Source: Micromonospora vinacea (lineage in GTDB: Bacteria; Actinomycetota; Actinomycetes; Mycobacteriales; Micromonosporaceae). From it: 64,000 bases of DNA. The stretch covers positions 2,852,001 to 2,916,000 of the forward strand of contig NZ_JADOTY010000001.1 of the NCBI RefSeq assembly GCF_015751785.1, written 5' to 3'. Positions 54,398 through 64,000 of the stretch are shown piece by piece; position 1 is the first letter of the stretch, and each line of letters opens with the position of its first letter. A program made the translations under genes and the position numbers. The notes beneath the pieces were generated by a model. It had not been told where the DNA came from, made no database searches, and was given only the letters and a program-made list of their open reading frames with translations.

Positions 54398-55279
54398 TTG
54401 GCAGAGCAACTGCGTCTCATGGCCGTGCACGCGCACCCGGACGACGAGTCGAGCAAGGGCGCGGCGACGACGGCGAAGTATGTCGCTCAGGGGGTGGACG
54501 TCCTGGTCGTGACGTGCACCGGCGGCGAGCGCGGGAGCGTGCTCAACCCCAAGCTCGACCGGCCCGACGTGTGGGCGAACATCGGCGAGATCCGGCGTGC
54601 CGAGATGGACGCCGCGCGGGCGATCCTCGGCGTCGACCAGGCCTGGCTGGGCTTCGTCGACTCGGGTCTGCCCGAGGGCGATCCGCTGCCGCCGCTGCCC
54701 GAGGGTTGTTTCGCCCTCCAGGACGTCGAGGTCGCCGCGGGCCCGCTGGTGCGGCTGATGCGCGAGTTCCGTCCGCACGTGGTGACCACGTACGACGAAG
54801 AGGGCGGCTACCCGCACCCGGACCACATCATGTGCCACAAGGTGAGTGTGGCCGCGTTCGAGGCCGCCGGTGACCCGGAGCGCTACCCGGAGCTGGGCGC
54901 GCCCTGGCAGCCGCTGAAGCTCTACTACGACATCGGCTTCTCCAAGGGCAAGATCATGGCCTTGCACGAGGGCATGCTGGCCGCCGGGCTGGAGTCGCCC
55001 TACGAGGAGTGGCTCAAGCGGTGGGAGGACCGTCCCGACAAGGGCCCTCGGATCACCACCCGGGTGGAGTGCGCCGAATACTTCCCGGTCCGCGACGACG
55101 CGCTGCGGGCCCACGCCACCCAGGTCGACCCGGACGGCTTCTGGTTCCACGTGCCGATGGAGCTCCAGAAGCGCGCCTGGCCGACCGAGGACTACGAGCT
55201 GGCCCGCTCGATGGTCGACAGCCCGCTGCCCGAGTCCGACCTCTTCGCGGGAGTGCGGGAGACGGCGCACGCGCGCTGA
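54398..55279 (+). CDS. mca: Mycothiol S-conjugate amidase
   Basis: Cleaves mycothiol conjugates to a mercapturic acid and GlcN-Ins, allowing export of the toxic part. At 293 aa, zinc ligands are in AHPDDE (H13, D16) and HPDH (H140, H143). [13 protein letters not shown], the Mca-typical [11 protein letters not shown] and a long C-terminal region separate it from the deacetylase MshB. TTG 54398 is the start, with GAGGAG about 9 nt upstream; no ATG is available at the right place. Presence of this gene marks a mycothiol-using actinobacterium. Confidence 0.95.
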   Translation: MAEQLRLMAVHAHPDDESSKGAATTAKYVAQGVDVLVVTCTGGERGSVLNPKLDRPDVWANIGEIRRAEMDAARAILGVDQAWLGFVDSGLPEGDPLPPLPEGCFALQDVEVAAGPLVRLMREFRPHVVTTYDEEGGYPHPDHIMCHKVSVAAFEAAGDPERYPELGAPWQPLKLYYDIGFSKGKIMALHEGMLAAGLESPYEEWLKRWEDRPDKGPRITTRVECAEYFPVRDDALRAHATQVDPDGFWFHVPMELQKRAWPTEDYELARSMVDSPLPESDLFAGVRETAHAR

Positions 55280-55327
55280 TTCCCGGCGGCGCTACCCTGG
55301 TTACCAACCGCACATCGGAGGAACGCC

Positions 55328-55621
55328 ATGCTGACCGCTGCCCAGGTGCTCGCGGAGAACAACTTCGGGGACACCCGCACGGGTGGTCTGGCCGGGCCGA
55401 TGGGCCTCTTCCTCATCCTGCTGCTGGCCACCGCGACCATCCTGCTGATCCGCAACATGAACGCTCGGCTGCGCCGACTGCCGGACCGTTTCCCTCAGCA
55501 GTCCGGGCCGACCGACCCCACCAGGGCCGATGCGGCAGTCGTCGATCCGACAGACGGGACCGGGGGGCGTGATTCATCCACGCCCGCTCCCAACGGGCAC
55601 CAGCAGCACCTGAACGGGTAG
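55328..55621 (+). CDS. Small single-pass membrane protein next to mca
   Basis: A 97-aa protein with one transmembrane helix (~25-45, GLFLILLLATATILLIRNM) and a hydrophilic Pro/Thr-rich C-terminus. Short proteins of this shape follow mca in other actinobacteria. No function known. ATG with GGAGGA upstream. Confidence 0.82.
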   Translation: MLTAAQVLAENNFGDTRTGGLAGPMGLFLILLLATATILLIRNMNARLRRLPDRFPQQSGPTDPTRADAAVVDPTDGTGGRDSSTPAPNGHQQHLNG

Positions 55622-55800
55622 TCCGCGCATGAATCACGCCGAACCGGTTGGTCGCCCCCTGTTGCGGCCACCCGGTTTGGCTTAGCCTTCCGCCGGGGGG
55701 ACCAAAAGTCTCCGAGCCGTGTGCGGGAGGGGGCGCCGATGACCAGCACAGCACCGGCCGCCCGCCGCGACGTCGGTCGGTCGGCTGACGGGGGAGGTCG

Positions 55801-58332
55801 ATGACCTCCGGTGCGGCCGACGACCCGTTCGATCGGCTCGGGGTGCGTGGCACACCGGGCCGGTTGCTGGTGCTCACCGCAGCCGTCACGCTGACCGCCC
55901 TGGCCGCCGCCGCGGTCGGGTTGACCCTTCCGGTCCGGCTGCCGGCCGACGACCCCCTCGGCGGTCCGGCCCGCTTCGGCATCGCCGTCGCCGTCCTGGC
56001 CCTCGCCCAGCTCGCCCGGCTGCGGTTCCGCTCGGCCGCCGGCATGGTCAGCATCACCTGGGGCGAGGCCGCCCTGATCGTCTGCCTCTACCTGACCCCG
56101 GCCGGCTGGCTCCCGTCCGCCACGCTGCTCGGCACCGGGCTGGCCTGGACCCTGCTGTCACTGCACAACGACCGCCGTCCCGCCCTGGAGATCGTCCGGA
56201 TCGCCGCGTCGCTGGCCGCCGCGTCGGCGCTGGCCGTCTCCGTGACCACCGCGCTCGGTCGGCCGCTGCTCTCTCCGCCCACCCCGATGCTGGCGCTCGC
56301 CGTCATCGCCGGTTCGGTGACGTACCTCCTGGTGACCGCCTGGCTGGGTGGGGTGACGCTGGGTCTGCGGCACGGGCTGCCGATCGGGCCACCGTTGCTC
56401 GCCGCGCTGCGCGGCAAGCTGCTGATGTTCGTCGGCAACGTGGCGGTCGGCCTCGTGGTGGTCGCCCTGCTGGAGCTGGACCCGCGCTGGTTGCTGTTGC
56501 TGCCGCCGCTGTTGTGGCTGCTCCAGCAGACCTACCGTTACCGGCTGCGCTCCGATCAGGAGCGCCGCACCTGGCGTGCCTTCGCCGAGGCCACCGCGGC
56601 CCTCAACCAGCTGGACGAGCGGGGCGTGGCCAGCGCTGCCGTCACCGGGGCGCTCACGCTGTTCAACGCCGAACTGGTGGACGTGGACGTGGCCCGGGCC
56701 GACGGCCGGTGGCACCGCTACCGGGGCGACGCCAGCGGTCAGCTGGTCGACCGGGAGACCGGGCCGCCGGACCAGTCGGAGCTGGACGAGCACGAGCTGA
56801 GTCGGGCGCTGTCGGTCGGCGCCGCGCCGGTCGGTCGGCTGCGGGTGCGGTTCCCCCGCTCGGCCCCGCCCACCGCCCGGGAACGCGACGCGGTGGCCGC
56901 GTTCGGCGACGCGCTCGCCGCCGCGCTGCACGACGCCGCGACCCACCACGAACTGCGGCTGGTGACCGCCCGTTCGTCGTACGAGGCGGTGCACGACCCG
57001 CTCACCGGCCTCGTCAACCGGGCGGCGATGCTGAGCAAGGGCGACCAGTCGCTGCGACAGCTCAGCCACGATCACCCGGTGGCGCTGCTGCTGCTGGACA
57101 TCAACCAGTTCAAGGAAGTCAACGACACCCTCGGCCATGCGGCGGGTGACCAGCTGCTGCGGTTGACCGCGAACCGACTCAACGCGCTGGTCCGCAGCGG
57201 TGACCTGCTCGGCCGACTCGGCGGCGACGAGTTCGCCCTGCTGCTCACGGCGGTGCCGGTGCTCGGCGACCGGGCCGCCCCGATGGCCCATGCGCTGCGC
57301 CAGGCCCGCGAGATCGCCGAGCGGCTGGCCGCACCGACCGAGGTGGCCGGCGTACGGATGTCCATCGAGGTCTCGGTCGGGGTGGTGGTGGCCGCCGCCG
57401 GCACCGCGGACCTGACCGAGCTGCTGCGTCGGGCCGACATCGCGATGTACCAGGCCAAGGAGGGTGGCGGCAACGTCGCCGCGTACGACGGCGCGCGTGA
57501 CGCGGCCAGCACCGACCAGCTCGCCCTGCTGGCCGAGCTGCGTGAGGCGTTGAAGGTCGACGATCAGCTGGTGCTGGCGTTGCAGCCGGCGGTCGACCTG
57601 GCCACTGGTGCCCCCACCGGGGTGGAGGCGCTGATCCGTTGGCAACACCCCCGGCGTGGGTGGCTGAACCCGGCCGACTTCATCCGGCCGGTGGAGAACA
57701 GCGAGCAGCTCGGCACGTTCACCCGCTACGTGCTGAACAAGGCGCTCAGCGTGGCCGCCAGCTGGGCCCGGGAGGGGTTGGACGTTCCGATCTCGGTCAA
57801 CCTCTCGGCGCGCAGCCTGCTCGACCCCCGGCTGCCGGCGGAGATCGCCGAAGCGTTGCGCCGCCACCAGGTGCCGCCGCACCGGCTCGTCCTGGAGATC
57901 ACCGAGACGGTGGTGATGAGCGAGCTGGAGGTCATCGACGAGGTGCTGGCGACGCTCCGGTCGATGGGCGTGCAACTCGCTGTCGACGACTTCGGCACCG
58001 GCTTCTCGTCGCTGACCTTCCTCACCCGGATCGCCGTGGACGAGTTGAAGGTGGACCGCTCGTTCGTCATCCGGATGGCCGACTCGCCGGAGGCCGCCGC
58101 GATCGTCCGGACGACAGTGGGTCTCGCCCACGAGTTGGGGTTGCGGGTGGTCGCCGAAGGGGTGGAGACCGCCGAGCAGCGGATGGCCCTGGCCGAGCTG
58201 GGTTGCACCTCCGCGCAGGGCTACCACTTCTTCAAGCCCATGCCGGCGGACAAGATCGGCGCGGTGCTGGGGTCGCTGCGCGACTCGGCGGAGTCGAACG
58301 TCTTCCGGCTCCGCGCCGACGGCGCCTCCTGA
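55801..58332 (+). CDS. Membrane-bound GGDEF-EAL cyclic-di-GMP enzyme
   Basis: An 843-aa protein. The N-terminal ~240 residues hold about eight hydrophobic helices (a MASE-like sensor, not assigned). A GAF-like segment (~255-390) follows. The GGDEF domain has intact G474-F478 and an inhibitory I-site RSGD (R465-D468) five residues before it. The EAL domain has E609-A610-L611, D729/D730 in DDFGTGFSS, the ELKVDRSF Lys and AEGVET. Both diguanylate cyclase and phosphodiesterase active sites look complete, so it may switch between making and breaking c-di-GMP. ATG 55801 with GGGGGAGG upstream. Confidence 0.94.
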   Translation: MTSGAADDPFDRLGVRGTPGRLLVLTAAVTLTALAAAAVGLTLPVRLPADDPLGGPARFGIAVAVLALAQLARLRFRSAAGMVSITWGEAALIVCLYLTPAGWLPSATLLGTGLAWTLLSLHNDRRPALEIVRIAASLAAASALAVSVTTALGRPLLSPPTPMLALAVIAGSVTYLLVTAWLGGVTLGLRHGLPIGPPLLAALRGKLLMFVGNVAVGLVVVALLELDPRWLLLLPPLLWLLQQTYRYRLRSDQERRTWRAFAEATAALNQLDERGVASAAVTGALTLFNAELVDVDVARADGRWHRYRGDASGQLVDRETGPPDQSELDEHELSRALSVGAAPVGRLRVRFPRSAPPTARERDAVAAFGDALAAALHDAATHHELRLVTARSSYEAVHDPLTGLVNRAAMLSKGDQSLRQLSHDHPVALLLLDINQFKEVNDTLGHAAGDQLLRLTANRLNALVRSGDLLGRLGGDEFALLLTAVPVLGDRAAPMAHALRQAREIAERLAAPTEVAGVRMSIEVSVGVVVAAAGTADLTELLRRADIAMYQAKEGGGNVAAYDGARDAASTDQLALLAELREALKVDDQLVLALQPAVDLATGAPTGVEALIRWQHPRRGWLNPADFIRPVENSEQLGTFTRYVLNKALSVAASWAREGLDVPISVNLSARSLLDPRLPAEIAEALRRHQVPPHRLVLEITETVVMSELEVIDEVLATLRSMGVQLAVDDFGTGFSSLTFLTRIAVDELKVDRSFVIRMADSPEAAAIVRTTVGLAHELGLRVVAEGVETAEQRMALAELGCTSAQGYHFFKPMPADKIGAVLGSLRDSAESNVFRLRADGAS

Positions 58333-58401
58333 ACGTGGCGGGCGGTTGACCGTCCGGGTGGAGCCCGCGTGGTCCGCGCCGGGGCTGGCTATGGTCGTCA
58401 G

Positions 58402-60438
<2,037 letters not shown>

Positions 60439-60559
60439 GCGCACCACCACGCCCGGTAGTCGTCCGCGCCGCCCGCCGGGTGGTCCCGCCAGCGCTTCCC
60501 AGGCGGGTCGCCAGCCCTCCGGCTGGGCACGTCGGCGGCCCGGATAGGCTGGCCGCGCT

Positions 60560-61735
60560 ATGGATTCCCGTACCGGTCTGCCAGTTGTCGGCATGGTGGG
60601 TGGCGGCCAGTTGGCCCGGATGACCCACCAGGCCGCGATCGCCCTCGGCCAGTCACTGCGTGTGCTCGCGACCGCCCCCGACGACGGTGCGGCGCTGGTC
60701 GCCGCCGACGTCCAGTACGGCGACCACACCGACCTGTCCGCCCTGCGCACCTTCGCCAAGGGCTGCGACGTCGTCACGTTCGACCACGAGCACGTGCCCT
60801 CCGAGCACATCCGCACGCTGGCGGCGGAAGGGGTACCCCTCTACCCGCCGGCGGACGCGCTGCTGCACGCCCAGGACAAGCAGGTCATGCGGGAACGCCT
60901 GACCGAGCTGGGTGCGCCCAATCCGGCCTGGCGGCCGGTCGGCGAGCCCGCCGACCTCGTCGGCTTCGGCGAGCAGGTCGGCTGGCCGGTGGTGCTGAAG
61001 GCGGCCCGGGGTGGCTACGACGGCCGGGGCGTCTGGATGGTCGACGACGCCGCCCAGGCCAGCGAGCTGGCGACCACGCTGCTCGCTGGCGGCACCCGGC
61101 TGATCGTCGAAGAGCGGGTGCCGCTGCGGCGGGAGTTGGCAGTGCAGGTGGCCCGTTCGCCGTTCGGTCAGGTGGCCGCGTACCCGGTGGTCGAGACCGT
61201 GCAGCGCGACGGCATCAACGTCGAGGTGCTGGCCCCGGCGCCCGGCCTGGACGAGGAGTTGGCGGTCTCCGCGCAGCAGCTCGCCATCGACCTGGCCACC
61301 GCCCTCGGTGTGATCGGCCTGCTGGCCGTGGAGCTGTTCGAGGTGCGCGACGACGCCGGCCGGCCCGCGATCGTGGTCAACGAGCTGGCGATGCGTCCGC
61401 ACAACTCCGGGCACTGGACCATCGAGGGTGCCCGGACCTCACAGTTCGAGCAGCACCTGCGGGCGGTGCTCGACTACCCGATGGGTGACACGGCGCTGAC
61501 CGCCCCGGTGGTGGTGTCGGCGAACGTGCTCGGCGGTGAGCCGGGCGGGATGTCGATCGACGAGCGGTTGCACCACCTCTTCGCCGCCGAGCCGGGCGCC
61601 AAGGTGCACCTGTACGGCAAGCAGGTGCGACCTGGCCGCAAGATCGGGCACGTCACGGTGCTCGGTGACGACCTGGACGACCTGCGGGCCCGGGCCGCAC
61701 GGGCCGCGCGTTGGCTGCGCGAGGGCCACGAGTGA
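60560..61735 (+). CDS. purK: N5-carboxyaminoimidazole ribonucleotide synthase
   Basis: ATP-grasp enzyme joining AIR, bicarbonate and ATP to N5-CAIR in purine synthesis. A 391-aa protein with the N-terminal [21 protein letters not shown]-grasp motifs [15 protein letters not shown] and [11 protein letters not shown], and the metal-binding [14 protein letters not shown]. The stop overlaps GTG 61732 and purE starts just after, so the pair is one operon. Confidence 0.96.
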   Translation: MDSRTGLPVVGMVGGGQLARMTHQAAIALGQSLRVLATAPDDGAALVAADVQYGDHTDLSALRTFAKGCDVVTFDHEHVPSEHIRTLAAEGVPLYPPADALLHAQDKQVMRERLTELGAPNPAWRPVGEPADLVGFGEQVGWPVVLKAARGGYDGRGVWMVDDAAQASELATTLLAGGTRLIVEERVPLRRELAVQVARSPFGQVAAYPVVETVQRDGINVEVLAPAPGLDEELAVSAQQLAIDLATALGVIGLLAVELFEVRDDAGRPAIVVNELAMRPHNSGHWTIEGARTSQFEQHLRAVLDYPMGDTALTAPVVVSANVLGGEPGGMSIDERLHHLFAAEPGAKVHLYGKQVRPGRKIGHVTVLGDDLDDLRARAARAARWLREGHE

Positions 61736-61767
61736 GCCACGGTTTCGGGAACGACGAAAGGGCGGCA

Positions 61768-62259
61768 GTGAGCACTGTTGGCTTGATCATGGGTAGCGAC
61801 TCGGACTGGCCGACCATGCGGGCCGCAGCCGAGGTGTTGGACGACTTCGGCGTGGCGTACGAGGTGCGCGTGATCTCGGCGCATCGGACTCCGGTCGCGA
61901 TGATCGAGTACGGGCGCGACGCCGCCGACCGGGGCCTCAAGGTGATCATCGCGGGGGCCGGGGGTGCCGCCGCGCTGCCCGGCATGGTCGCCTCGGTGAC
62001 GCCGCTGCCGGTGATCGGTGTGCCGGTGCCGCTGAAGCACCTCGACGGCATGGACTCGCTGCTGTCCATCGTGCAGATGCCGGCCGGTGTCCCGGTCGCC
62101 ACCGTGTCGATCGGCAACGCCCGCAACGCCGGGCTGCTCGCCGTGCGGATCCTCGGGGCGAGCGACGAGGGCCTGCGCGCCAAGATGGCGACGTACCAGC
62201 AGGACCTGGAGAAGCTGGTGGCAGACAAGGAAGCCGCCCTCCACGCCGCCCTCCGCTAG
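61768..62259 (+). CDS. purE: N5-carboxyaminoimidazole ribonucleotide mutase
   Basis: Converts N5-CAIR to CAIR, the step after PurK. A 163-aa protein with GSDSDWPTM (active-site Ser/Asp), ISAHRTP (catalytic His), [14 protein letters not shown] and SVDSLLS-like [14 protein letters not shown] 61768 is preferred because AAAGGG is 6-8 nt upstream and [12 protein letters not shown] is the usual N-terminus. GTG 61732, which overlaps the purK stop, is an alternative adding 12 residues. Confidence 0.95.
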   Translation: MSTVGLIMGSDSDWPTMRAAAEVLDDFGVAYEVRVISAHRTPVAMIEYGRDAADRGLKVIIAGAGGAAALPGMVASVTPLPVIGVPVPLKHLDGMDSLLSIVQMPAGVPVATVSIGNARNAGLLAVRILGASDEGLRAKMATYQQDLEKLVADKEAALHAALR

Positions 62260-62287
62260 CCCCCGCGAGTCCCCACCCCACCTCACC

Positions 62288-62360
62288 CGCGATCTGGCAC
62301 TTTCGGTCGCTGCTTCGCGGCTTTTGCCCCTTATGCCGCAACAGAAAGTGCAAGATCGCG
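62288..62360. repeat. Intergenic inverted repeat with GATC arms (element 5)
   Basis: Arms at 62288-62307 and 62341-62360 pair over 20 positions with two mismatches (outer CGCGATCT; inner GCACTTTC). The 33-nt interior contains GCGGC/GCCGC. It lies between convergent purE and the membrane protein gene, so here it could also act as a terminator, but there is no T-tract next to the stem. Confidence 0.8.
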
Positions 62361-62437
62361 CGCGGCAACGCGGGCCGGCCCGCGAACCCGGCCCACTCAC
62401 CGCGCCCACTCACCCCACGCCGCAGGGACCCTCCGGT

Positions 62438-64000
62438 CTATCTCATGCCGCGCAGGGCGGTCTGTAGGCGTTCCTGGGCGCGGCGGCGGCGTTCGTTGCT
62501 CGCGCCGAGCACCAGCAGCAGGATGCCCACCGGGATCAGCGCCAGCCAGGGGCCCAGGCTGAACAGAGCGTGGATCGCCGCGATCGCGGTGACCGACGCG
62601 CCGACGATCACCGGCGCCTGCTGCCGACTGGACGAGCCGAAGATCAGCACCGCGACCGCGCCGAGCAACAGCAGCATCTGCCGCATCGTGCTGGACTCGG
62701 TGGCCAGCACGATGGCCAGCGTCGGTACGAAGGCCGCGACCAACGCCGGCCCGTACGCCACCCAACTGCTCATGTCGGGTCGGTGGCGTAGCTCCAGGAC
62801 GCCGACGAGGAGGGCCAACGCGGCGAACGGCAGCGTGTACGCCTCGGGCAGCGCCACGTCGGCGACTCGCATCAGGACCCACCACGCGGTGATCTCACAG
62901 ACCACCACCGCCCAGAACAGGATCCGGCGTTCCACCGGCCGGCGGCCGGGTCGGGTCGCCGCCACCCCGAGGACAGCGCCCCAGGCGGCCAGCAGGGCGG
63001 CGATGTGGCGGGGTGAGTCGAAGGCGAGGGCCAACGCGATGAGCGCGGCAGCGTACCCGCTCCACTCCACGGTGGAGGCCTCCCGCTGCGCCTCGGGGCG
63101 GCGCAGCCGGGGCAGGGTCGCGGCGAGCACCTGGAGGACCGCGCCGACGGCCAGCACCCCGAACGCGGACCAGACCGCCGCCAGCCCGGCGACCAGACCG
63201 GCGGTGAGCACGAAGAGCTGCGCCATCAGTGAGGCGAAGAGCCAGCCGAGGATTCGCGCTCGCTGGGTGGTGCCGAACAGCGCCGCCACCGCGCCCACCC
63301 CGACGGCGCTGCCGAGGGTGAACACTGTCATCTGCCGGTCGGCGAGGCTGCCGGCGAGCCCGGCGCTGCCACCGGCCAGACCGATGGCGAACACCAGCAC
63401 CCGGGCCAGCCGCAGCGAGCGGGCCCGCTCGGCCAGCGGCGGCGGTGGGGTCAGTGCGAGACCGAGCATCGCGATGGTGAAGACGGAGAGCGCGCCCACG
63501 GTGCTGGCGGGCCAGCCCTGGCCCAGCGCGATGGGTGCGATCAGCAGCGTGACGGCTGCCCCGGGCAGCACCACCGGGACGGCCCGGGACCGCCGCCCAC
63601 CGCTGAAGCCGGTGGCGGCCAGCGCAGCGGTAGCGGTGAGCAGCAGCGCCGTCAGCACGTGGGTCGGGTTGACCACGTCCGCCGGCGGGGTGAGCAGCTC
63701 CGGCGGCGGGCCCTGCCAGATCCGGGTCAGGGTGCGGTGCGGCTCGACCAGGGCGGTGACCAGCGCGGGTGCGATCGAGGCGAGCGCCAGGGCGGTCGGA
63801 AGCGCCGCCGCGGCCAGCGCACCCGCGGCGGGGTTGACCCGCCACCGCCGTCGCTCCGGGTCGTCCGGCAGCCGCCGTAGGGCGCCGTCGAGTCGTACCG
63901 CCCAACGCCGGACCGGCTGGGCCGCGCCGGTGGGCGGCACGGTGGCCGCGCGGATCAGCTCGGCCAGTACGCCGAGCAGGGCGGCGGCGGCCGCGTAGAC
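62438..64000 (-). CDS. Large polytopic membrane protein, 5' end beyond the window
   Basis: The visible part is 520 codons and the frame is open to base 64000 without a stop. The last visible codons (LLGVLAELIRAA) fit the hydrophobic pattern of the rest, so the true start probably lies outside. GTG 63940 is possible but not convincing. About 12-14 hydrophobic helices occur in pairs, with short charged loops such as RRLPDDPERRRW near the visible start and an Arg-rich cytoplasmic C-terminus. No catalytic motif. It resembles long actinobacterial membrane proteins of unknown function. Confidence 0.78.
   Translation of the reverse strand, partial: VYAAAAALLGVLAELIRAATVPPTGAAQPVRRWAVRLDGALRRLPDDPERRRWRVNPAAGALAAAALPTALALASIAPALVTALVEPHRTLTRIWQGPPPELLTPPADVVNPTHVLTALLLTATAALAATGFSGGRRSRAVPVVLPGAAVTLLIAPIALGQGWPASTVGALSVFTIAMLGLALTPPPPLAERARSLRLARVLVFAIGLAGGSAGLAGSLADRQMTVFTLGSAVGVGAVAALFGTTQRARILGWLFASLMAQLFVLTAGLVAGLAAVWSAFGVLAVGAVLQVLAATLPRLRRPEAQREASTVEWSGYAAALIALALAFDSPRHIAALLAAWGAVLGVAATRPGRRPVERRILFWAVVVCEITAWWVLMRVADVALPEAYTLPFAALALLVGVLELRHRPDMSSWVAYGPALVAAFVPTLAIVLATESSTMRQMLLLLGAVAVLIFGSSSRQQAPVIVGASVTAIAAIHALFSLGPWLALIPVGILLLVLGASNERRRRAQERLQTALRGMR

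Overview
The window is very GC-rich actinobacterial chromosome (about 70% G+C or more by eye, strong G/C bias at third codon positions, many GTG and TTG starts). Several features point to the family Micromonosporaceae, probably Micromonospora or a close relative. These are a mycothiol S-conjugate amidase next to greA and a DUF4307 gene, a bldA-type tRNA-Leu(UAA), short SD-coupled operons, and interspersed short repeats of a type I recall from that genus. It looks like core chromosome: there is no integrase, transposase, plasmid gene, rRNA or CRISPR array, and only one tRNA.

Layout. 0.2-7.3 kb: ispH, a lipoprotein, a large secreted subtilase, an rmuC gene and a Gly-rich membrane protein. 7.3-12.3 kb: PEP carboxylase, an ABC-2-like membrane protein and a two-part cyclase-family protein, all on the minus strand. 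12.6-19.9 kb: mfd, a SurA-like lipoprotein, mazG and a DUF885 metallopeptidase. 19.9-25.7 kb: nudC with a lipoprotein on the minus strand, then the conserved actinobacterial block eno-divIC-DUF501-N-acetylglutamate synthase-ppx. 25.9-29.6 kb: a PadR/HAAS pair, a membrane protein, a dienelactone hydrolase and a family-5 uracil-DNA glycosylase. 29.6-34.1 kb: a five-gene MoxR/DUF58/DUF4129 membrane operon. 34.2-39.8 kb: a type II NADH dehydrogenase, a polytopic GT-C-like membrane protein, tRNA-Leu(UAA), and a tandem pair of Bax-inhibitor-1-like proteins. 39.8-43.5 kb: thiolase, a tandem SGNH esterase pair and a DUF1232 protein. 43.6-55.6 kb: a zone rich in sulfur and redox genes (cystathionine beta-synthase, msrA, a cystathionine gamma-synthase/lyase, mca), together with rnz, a HIT protein, an amidase, ilvA and greA. 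55.8-64 kb: a membrane GGDEF-EAL protein, a DUF255 thioredoxin-fold protein, purK-purE, and a membrane protein that runs off the right edge.

Working together. Cystathionine beta-synthase and the gamma-enzyme can form a transsulfuration route to cysteine, which feeds mycothiol. Mca, MsrA and the NDH-2 enzyme belong to redox homeostasis. Mfd, UDG, RmuC and NudC are genome and nucleotide maintenance. PurK and PurE act in sequence in purine synthesis.

The most unusual material is non-coding. Five intergenic inverted repeats share GATC-containing outer arms but have unrelated middles. A 52-bp direct repeat at 33.4 kb carries mini-ORFs that bridge two genes by stop/start overlaps. The rnz leader holds a very short ORF with a perfect Shine-Dalgarno sequence and a 63-nt fold that can be drawn as a three-way junction. 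The only in-frame TTA codon I could find by eye is codon 6 of the padR-like regulator, in the same window as the tRNA that reads it.
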